Shown piece after piece: positions 1 to 3,682 of a DNA stretch of 5,473 nucleotides. Source of the DNA: Candidatus Aegiribacteria sp. Its GTDB lineage: Bacteria; Fermentibacterota; Fermentibacteria; Fermentibacterales; JCC-6. The DNA is taken from contig JAUVUL010000165.1 of assembly GCA_030600975.1 (NCBI GenBank), forward strand, positions 1 through 5,473, given 5' to 3'. The translations under genes and the position numbers were made by a program. Under the pieces are notes generated by a model, which saw nothing but the letters and a program-made list of their open reading frames with translations, was not told where the DNA came from and did not search any database. The stretch's first letter is position 1. Every line of letters begins with the position of its first letter.

Positions 1-267
1 GCCCGCTTTGTTCCTCTTCCAGTGTTCCTTTGAGACGATCAATCTGGTTCTGAGCATACTCAACATCCTCAGAGTCCGGATAGTGCTCGACATAACCCTC
101 GAAGGCCTCAATAGCAGCCGCGGTATCACATTTGCGATCGTATACTAAGCCGATATATATCTCGGCGTCCATTGCAAACCATTGCCCTTTGAAATCATCC
201 ATGATCTTGCGAAATTCTTGGCAATCAGTATCGAAGTAGCCAGTATGGTTAAAAGTTTAGTATTCAC
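1..267 (-). CDS. TPR-repeat protein, CpoB/YbgF-like; 5' end disrupted, 3' end outside window
   Basis: Partial. The frame open from 256 to the window edge encodes about 85 residues of tetratricopeptide-type sequence. A G-Y-F-D-x-D-x-x-x-F turn-helix sits near 241-212, then an A-x-D-A-E-I-Y-I-G-L-V-Y-D helix, the A-A-A-I-E-A-F helix and a Y-P-D-S linker, ending in a charged segment. TPR proteins encoded after tolB/pal (CpoB/YbgF) are periplasmic and coordinate Tol function with wall synthesis; that role is inferred here from position. The start is the problem. A good AGGAG (274-278) sits 6 bases before GTG 265-267, but that GTG frame reads 40 codons and stops at 145-147. In the TPR frame a TAA lies at 257-259, and the first in-frame ATG (200-202) has no ribosome site and falls inside the repeat. 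A one-base loss or a larger deletion would explain this. The TPR call is fairly safe; the gene's integrity is doubtful. Confidence 0.55.
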
Positions 268-273
268 AGTTCA

Positions 274-278
274 CTCCT
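274..278 (-). promoter_or_regulatory. Ribosome binding site AGGAG after tolB
   Basis: The minus strand reads AGGAG, then six bases, then GTG at 267-265. This is the only well-formed initiation signal between the tolB stop (305-307) and the TPR sequence. It drives a frame that begins V-N-T-K-L-L-T-I-L, like the start of a signal peptide, yet this is not the TPR frame. It marks where the downstream gene was or is meant to start. Confidence 0.6.
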
Positions 279-304
279 GCCTTTTTAAAAGAGATTAAAT
301 TCAA

Positions 305-1492
305 TCATCTGAATCCCAGAGGCGACCAGGTGGGACAGTAGCTGTTACCTCCATCGGACAGTTTTCTAATCGTAAGTCCATTAAGTTCTATAATATATAC
401 GGCCCTCTCTCCGTCCATATCGCTGCTGAAAGCGATATGTCTTCCAGTCGGTCCCCATGCAGGATCTTCGTTAAGTGACCCCTGGAAGGTGACCTGGCGG
501 ATATTGGAACCGCTGGCATCCATGACAAATATATGAAAATCCCTTCCGACCTGGGCGGTATACGCAATCCTGTCGCCGTTCGGTGACCATGCGGGGCTGT
601 CACAATAACCGTGGGAGCTTGAAGTTCTGATGGCTGTACCTCCAGAGCTGTCCATTATATAGAGTTGAGGGTAACCTATTCTGTCACTTGTAAACACTAT
701 CTGTCTGCCGGTCGGAGAGAAGCTTGCCGAAGTCTCAATTGATCCTCTGAGTGTCAGGCGGGTCGTTTCATCGGTGTCTGGATCGAGAAGGTAAATGTCA
801 ATATTCCCGTTCATTGAAAGTGTCAGAGCTATGGTTTCACCGCTGGGGCTCCATGCTGGAGAGGAATTCAGGCCGGGCATACTGAGTATCTTCTCTGCTC
901 GGGATTCTGAAAAACTATAGCACCAGAGGTCGGCATTCCCCGATCTGAAGGAAGTAAAGATTATTCTGTCACCATCGGGAGACCAGGCCGGCGTGGTTAT
1001 AACATCTTCATCGGACATCACTGTCCTGGAACTCCTTGCGTCCTGTGATTTTACACCAAGAGCGTAACCGGATGAAGTTCTTGTCACATAGGCGATCCAG
1101 GTGGAGGCGATACCTTCCTCGCCTGTCAGGTCATATACAAGGTCATCCGCAAAGGCATGTACCAGCGAATAGATATTCTCTCCGGAGTAGTTTCTTGCAA
1201 GAAGGGATTCCCCTCCGGATGTAACTTCCGCACGGAGTTCAATTCCATTCCGGGAGCGTGTTACGCAAACAGCTGCTTCCGCATATCCTTCATCAGAGGT
1301 GATTAACAATCCGGAAAAGTCGATATCCTCCTTAAGCTGATCCAATGCTATATCAACGAGATCTCTGTCCCCTTCAACACTCACTGAAACTGGAATACAC
1401 TCCGCACTGACAGGAGTCATGGGAATAAAACTGTCAGGGGATGAAGTGCCTGTGATAAGAATAAGGAGAATAACAATGGATGGAATTTTCAA
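305..1492 (-). CDS. tolB: TolB-like periplasmic beta-propeller protein
   Basis: Periplasmic component of the Tol-Pal system; in known systems TolB binds Pal and the TolA C-terminus. The 395-residue product (TTG start) is close to the usual TolB length of about 430. It opens with M-K-I-P and a hydrophobic run I-V-I-L-L-I-L-I, a Sec signal peptide. An alpha/beta N-terminal domain spans about 33-125. Six PD40/WD40-like motifs of the form [AST]-[WF]-[SG]-P-x-G follow, with aromatic residues at 170, 214, 258, 302, 346 and 389, a near-perfect 44-residue period. The protein ends just after the sixth motif, so the last blade must be closed by the strand near 131-150 (W-I-A-Y-V-T). TTG 1492 is preferred over TTG 1519 because GGAG (1500-1503) sits seven bases upstream and the signal peptide then starts at once. 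One base separates it from the upstream stop codon, so it is co-translated with the TonB/TolA gene. Confidence 0.9.
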   Translation of the reverse strand: MKIPSIVILLILITGTSSPDSFIPMTPVSAECIPVSVSVEGDRDLVDIALDQLKEDIDFSGLLITSDEGYAEAAVCVTRSRNGIELRAEVTSGGESLLARNYSGENIYSLVHAFADDLVYDLTGEEGIASTWIAYVTRTSSGYALGVKSQDARSSRTVMSDEDVITTPAWSPDGDRIIFTSFRSGNADLWCYSFSESRAEKILSMPGLNSSPAWSPSGETIALTLSMNGNIDIYLLDPDTDETTRLTLRGSIETSASFSPTGRQIVFTSDRIGYPQLYIMDSSGGTAIRTSSSHGYCDSPAWSPNGDRIAYTAQVGRDFHIFVMDASGSNIRQVTFQGSLNEDPAWGPTGRHIAFSSDMDGERAVYIIELNGLTIRKLSDGGNSYCPTWSPLGFR

Positions 1493-1493
1493 T

Positions 1494-2225
1494 TTACTGC
1501 TCCGGTCCGATGAATTCAATGTTTATCACTGCCGGGCTGCTTCGTCCCGGCGGCATGGGAGGAATCTGCGCCATGGCAAGGGCATTCTCCACAGCCCTGT
1601 CAAAGGCTGAAGTACCGCTCTTTCTGATAACTTCGATACTGGTATTACCATCGGGATCAACAGTCAGGATTATCCTGTAGGATCTTTCGGGCTCCACTGA
1701 TGTTCTGTATTCCCTTCTTACGGCATTGAATACTCTTGATTCGTAGGTTCCCGGTCCGGGAGCTCCTGCCCCTGCCGATCCCTCTCCGCTGACAGAGACA
1801 AAACCTTCATCAACATCAGGGGTTTCATCCGGCGGATTCTCCTCGGGAATCTCCTCGGGAATCTCCTGATGATCGATCTCTTCGGGATTCTCTTCCACCG
1901 GGTTCTCAGGATGTTCTTCCACAACCAGTTCCTCGATGATCTCGATTTCGTCGGGTACTTCAGCAGGGATCAGGTTATGGGTTGGTTCCTCCTGAATTTC
2001 CGACGGACCGGTTATCTCAACGGGAGAGACTTCTTCAGCAGAAGCTGTGGTTACCATTCTCACCATTATGGCATCATCACCTCCAGCAGGCGTTTGGGCA
2101 CTGCTTGAGAAAGTGAGCAACCCGACCGCCAGAATAAGCAGGTGCCCTGCACCGGCAAGAATGTAATCAAGCCTGCGGGGTGAATATCTTCTTGAACCTC
2201 GCTCATCGGTATCAGTGAATTTCAC
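1494..2225 (-). CDS. TolA/TonB-family energy-transducing protein
   Basis: Inner-membrane-anchored rod that carries force from TolQ/TolR to the outer membrane. The 243-residue product (GTG start) has a short basic cytoplasmic tail, one membrane helix at about 21-40 (Y-I-L-A-G-A-G-H-L-L-I-L-A-V-G), a long acidic Pro/Glu linker at about 64-140 rich in I-P-E-E and N-P-E-E, and a TonB/TolA C-terminal domain at about 160-243. That domain shows Y-R-I-I-L-T-V-D-P-D-G-N, then K-S-G-T-S-A-F-D-R-A-V-E-N-A and P-P-M-P-P, as in TonB_C. Its place between tolR and tolB makes it the likely TolA equivalent, although the domain reads as TonB-like. GTG 2225 overlaps the tolR end by 14 bases. The upstream ATG at 2297 has no ribosome site and would put 86 bases inside tolR. 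The ribosome site for 2225 is weak, so translation probably depends on coupling. Confidence 0.85.
   Translation of the reverse strand: MKFTDTDERGSRRYSPRRLDYILAGAGHLLILAVGLLTFSSSAQTPAGGDDAIMVRMVTTASAEEVSPVEITGPSEIQEEPTHNLIPAEVPDEIEIIEELVVEEHPENPVEENPEEIDHQEIPEEIPEENPPDETPDVDEGFVSVSGEGSAGAGAPGPGTYESRVFNAVRREYRTSVEPERSYRIILTVDPDGNTSIEVIRKSGTSAFDRAVENALAMAQIPPMPPGRSSPAVINIEFIGPEQ
1500..1503 (-). promoter_or_regulatory. Ribosome binding site deciding the tolB start
   Basis: GGAG on the minus strand, seven bases before TTG 1492-1490 and inside the last codons of the upstream tonB/tolA-like gene. No comparable site precedes the alternative TTG at 1519. This supports the shorter TolB with a signal peptide directly at its N-terminus. 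Confidence 0.6.
1829..1876 (-). repeat. 12-base tandem repeat in the linker of the TonB/TolA-like gene
   Basis: Two exact plus-strand copies of CCTCGGGAATCT lie at 1841-1852 and 1853-1864, with degenerate copies on both sides (1829-1840 ending GGATTCT, 1865-1876 beginning CCTGATGA). On the coding strand they encode the repeated I-P-E-E unit. The unit is a multiple of three, so changes in copy number keep the frame and only alter linker length. Confidence 0.6.
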
Positions 2226-2634
2226 TGTTATTACCCGTGCTTTCCTGTATAAGTCCGATGCTAAGGTATCCCCCGCTGCCCAGTTTCGTAAGAGCATTGG
2301 CTACCGCTTCATATCTTACATCTCGATCAGCTCGTACAAAGGCTTCCGATCTGCCCGATGTGTACGCAGCCTCCGCCAGGGCAGAAAGATCCTCCATCAG
2401 AACCGCTTCGCCAGAAACTGATAGATTGCCGTATGCGTCTATTTCGACCACAAGCGACTCCGAGGGATCAAGGTTGCTTAAAATTCTTCCCTCGTCGGAT
2501 GAAGGGGGAGAGACATCCGTGCTTCTCTGCATAACAGGTGAGGTCAGCATGAATATCACAAGAAGAACAAGGGTTACATCAACCAGGTTGGTGATATTGA
2601 TACTGGAGAACTGTTTGTACCTGGTTTTGATCAT
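2212..2634 (-). CDS. tolR: TolR/ExbD-family proton-channel protein
   Basis: Inner-membrane partner of TolQ. In the family, a membrane-embedded Asp relays protons and a periplasmic domain binds peptidoglycan. The 140-residue product has a short basic cytoplasmic start (M-I-K-T-R-Y-K), then the family signature S-I-N-I-T-N-L-V-D-V-T-L-V-L-L-V-I-F-M with the functional Asp at residue 19, one membrane helix at about 17-34, a Ser/Pro/Asp-rich connector to about 60, and a periplasmic ExbD domain at about 61-130 that includes R-A-D-R-D-V-R-Y and G-G-Y-L-S-I-G. Length is normal for TolR. ATG 2634 gives an ATGA overlap with the tolQ stop and sits about nine bases after GGAGGGG (2644-2650). The in-frame ATG at 2655 would place that site inside the coding region, so I rejected it. 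Linkage to tolB favours TolR over ExbD. Confidence 0.92.
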   Translation of the reverse strand: MIKTRYKQFSSINITNLVDVTLVLLVIFMLTSPVMQRSTDVSPPSSDEGRILSNLDPSESLVVEIDAYGNLSVSGEAVLMEDLSALAEAAYTSGRSEAFVRADRDVRYEAVANALTKLGSGGYLSIGLIQESTGNNSEIH

Positions 2635-3299
2635 TCCAGGCTTCCCCTCCTGCATACATCAACAAGTTCGGATAGAAATCTGTCCATGTCCCCGGCCAGC
2701 GAATTCAGCCTTCCAACAACGAAATTATGGAAGATATTCGCAGGTATGGCCGCAAGAAGTCCCGCAACAGTAGTTGTAAGTGCAGCTGCAATGCCTGCTC
2801 CAACTGCGCTGAGGTCGGCTACTCCCAGTTCCTTCATGCCGATGAAACTTGACAGTATTCCCCATACGGTTCCAAGCAGCCCAAGCAGGGGCGCTACACT
2901 TGTTACCGTGGCAAGCAGCCCGATATTCCGTTCTCGTTGCGCAAGATCTTCCCCCGCCTCACGTTCAAGTGCACTTGTAAGGCTGCCCACTTCCTGAGAC
3001 GAAAGAGGTTCGGTGATCCCCCTTTCAAGCCTTCTCTGAAGAAACCTTCCCGCCTCGGCGTACATTCTGGCGAGAGGTCCCACTTCGCTGCTTCTGCTCC
3101 AGAAATCCCCACCCGGCGCCCTTCCTGTTGTTCTGAGCGCATTCATGAACGTTCTGGAAGAAGAGAGTATCGTCTTGAATTCACGGATCTTTGCAATTGC
3201 CACAGCCCAGGATCCGATGGAAAGAACAGCAATAATCATAAGAATGAGTTTCGTTACAATATCGGCTCGGGCAACGATACCGAGTACCTGTCCAATCAA
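2631..3299 (-). CDS. tolQ: TolQ/ExbB-family proton-channel protein
   Basis: Multimeric inner-membrane motor subunit that works with TolR and the TolA-like protein, using proton-motive force. The 222-residue product has the family's three-helix plan: helix 1 at about 14-36 (with S-I-G-S-W-A, typical of TolQ), a large cytoplasmic loop at about 37-124, helix 2 at about 125-152 (L-L-A-T-V-T-S-V-A-P-L-L-G-L-L-G-T-V-W-G) and helix 3 at about 165-190 (G-I-A-A-A-L-T-T-T-V-A-G-L-L-A-A-I-P). The helix 2 and 3 Thr and Gly residues that line the channel in ExbB/TolQ are present. Length matches TolQ (about 230). The start is TTG 3299, with AAGGGGG (3307-3313) seven bases upstream; TTG overlaps the TGA of a 40-codon ORF (3418-3296). 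It heads the tol cluster, and linkage to tolB favours TolQ over ExbB. Confidence 0.93.
   Translation of the reverse strand: MIGQVLGIVARADIVTKLILMIIAVLSIGSWAVAIAKIREFKTILSSSRTFMNALRTTGRAPGGDFWSRSSEVGPLARMYAEAGRFLQRRLERGITEPLSSQEVGSLTSALEREAGEDLAQRERNIGLLATVTSVAPLLGLLGTVWGILSSFIGMKELGVADLSAVGAGIAAALTTTVAGLLAAIPANIFHNFVVGRLNSLAGDMDRFLSELVDVCRRGSLE
2644..2651 (-). promoter_or_regulatory. Ribosome binding site deciding the tolR start
   Basis: A strong AGGAGGGG on the minus strand, inside the 3' end of tolQ, about nine bases before ATG 2634-2632. It selects the 140-residue TolR over a 147-residue form starting at 2655, and fits reinitiation at the ATGA overlap. Confidence 0.65.
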
Positions 3300-3418
3300 G
3301 GATTTTCCCCCTTTGCATCAGCAATGGAATCGGTTTCTACCGTTTCAAACACCTTCGCATTCCTGCCATAATCGTATTCGTTACAATATATACATTCAAA
3401 GGGATGGTTCTGTTCCAT
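3296..3418 (-). CDS. Small hypothetical CxxC protein (40 aa) overlapping tolQ
   Basis: I do not recognise a family. The ORF starts ATG 3418, with GGGG (3427-3430) eight bases upstream, and ends TGA 3298-3296. That stop overlaps the tolQ TTG start as TTGA, the same overlap style as the ATGA at tolQ/tolR. The protein begins M-E-Q-N-H-P-F-E-C-I-Y-C-N-E-Y-D-Y-G, followed by an acidic stretch ending A-D-A-K-G-E-N-P. A single C-x-x-C pair could be half a zinc ribbon or a redox pair, but there is no second Cys pair, so a self-contained zinc finger is unlikely. It has no membrane segment or signal peptide, so it would be cytoplasmic. It may be a real small first gene of the tol operon, a leader ORF that couples translation into tolQ, or chance. 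The stop/start overlap is the main support. Confidence 0.45.
   Translation of the reverse strand: MEQNHPFECIYCNEYDYGRNAKVFETVETDSIADAKGENP
3307..3313 (-). promoter_or_regulatory. Ribosome binding site deciding the tolQ TTG start
   Basis: AAGGGGG on the minus strand, seven bases before TTG 3299-3297. No in-frame ATG with a ribosome site lies nearby, so the TTG start is well supported. The site lies inside the last codons of the CxxC micro-ORF. Confidence 0.6.
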
Positions 3419-3455
3419 TTATGTATCCCCGTCACCCCTGATGCGAAGACAATAT

Positions 3456-3485
3456 GGTATAGATGAATATACGATAACTTCCGAA
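3456..3485 (-). promoter_or_regulatory. Possible sigma70-type promoter for the tol cluster
   Basis: The minus strand has TTCGGA (3485-3480), an 18-base AT-rich spacer, and TATACC (3461-3456), a weak match to -35/-10 elements. Transcription would begin near 3449, about 30 bases before the ATG of the micro-ORF. The location is right and the region is the most AT-rich upstream of tolQ, but the hexamers are poor, so this is only a candidate. Confidence 0.2.
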
Positions 3486-3543
3486 TAAGGGGTTGCCTCT
3501 CGAATCGGAGCGTTTGGGACCAGAAGTCAGGGTTTCTTTTTTC

Positions 3544-3672
3544 CCCGGTGTAATGACCAGTGCCCAGCATATGCTCTGGATGATGGATGAAAACGAAGCA
3601 ATAATGGGCGCTCAGTATCCCGGCGTGATCACAGGAAAGCCTGTGGGCACGGGCGGGAGTCTCGGCAGAACA
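3544..3672 (+). pseudogene. Glutamate dehydrogenase gene remnant
   Basis: Read on the plus strand, the frame from CCC 3544 gives P-G-V-M-T-S-A-Q-H-M-L-W-M-M-D-E, then Y-P-G-V-I-T-G-K-P-V and G-G-S-L-G-R-T. This is the conserved core of the Glu/Leu/Phe/Val dehydrogenase family at the join of substrate and nucleotide domains, normally P-D-V-x-T-x-x-x-M-x-W-M-x-D-E, about 16 residues, then T-G-K-P and G-G-S-x-G-R. About 43 of the usual 410-450 residues remain. The A-T-G-x-G that should follow G-G-S-x-G-R is absent, and the conserved Asp before V-M-T is Gly. The frame stays open to 3798 only by running antisense into the kinase 3' end. It lacks both ends of the enzyme and cannot be active. It lies convergent to the kinase, stopping about ten bases from its stop codon. 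The family match is recalled, not searched, but the motif run is distinctive. Confidence 0.75.
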
Positions 3673-3682
3673 GGTAAAATCG

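Larger units (their letters stand above)
3300..3682. other. Interval between kinase and tolQ: remnant plus leader
   Basis: This 383-base interval has three parts. Bases 3544-3672 are the glutamate dehydrogenase remnant. Bases 3419-3543 are AT-rich with no recognisable coding on either strand, and carry the weak promoter candidate. Bases 3300-3418 are the CxxC micro-ORF. I see no hairpin with a T-run after the kinase stop, so the end of the kinase transcript is unmarked, and read-through into tol cannot be excluded. Confidence 0.5.

Noticed and set aside
1493..1519. TolB start at TTG 1519
   Set aside because: It would overlap the upstream gene by 26 bases with no ribosome site and put nine polar residues before the signal peptide.
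2226..2297. Longer N-terminus of the TonB/TolA-like protein from ATG 2297
   Set aside because: It has no ribosome site, lies wholly within the conserved C-terminal part of tolR, and adds residues before the basic tail and membrane helix that look like out-of-frame tolR.
2686..2997. Plus-strand ORFs opposite tolQ, tolR, the tonB-like gene and the kinase
   Set aside because: They are antisense shadows of strongly supported genes, with no family motifs of their own.
3490..3546. tRNA-like look on the plus strand (TTTGGGA loop, then GGGTTTC)
   Set aside because: The bases flanking TTTGGGA do not pair as an anticodon stem, and no T-arm or acceptor stem can be built.
3337..3570. 77-codon minus-strand ORF overlapping both the remnant and the micro-ORF
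   Set aside because: It has no recognisable motif and no convincing ribosome site, it runs antisense to the dehydrogenase remnant, and it ends inside the CxxC ORF in another frame.
3630..3645. Perfect 6-base inverted repeat CACAGG-AAAG-CCTGTG, a possible kinase terminator
   Set aside because: No T-run follows on either strand, and the bases encode the conserved I-T-G-K-P-V core of the dehydrogenase remnant, so coding history explains it.
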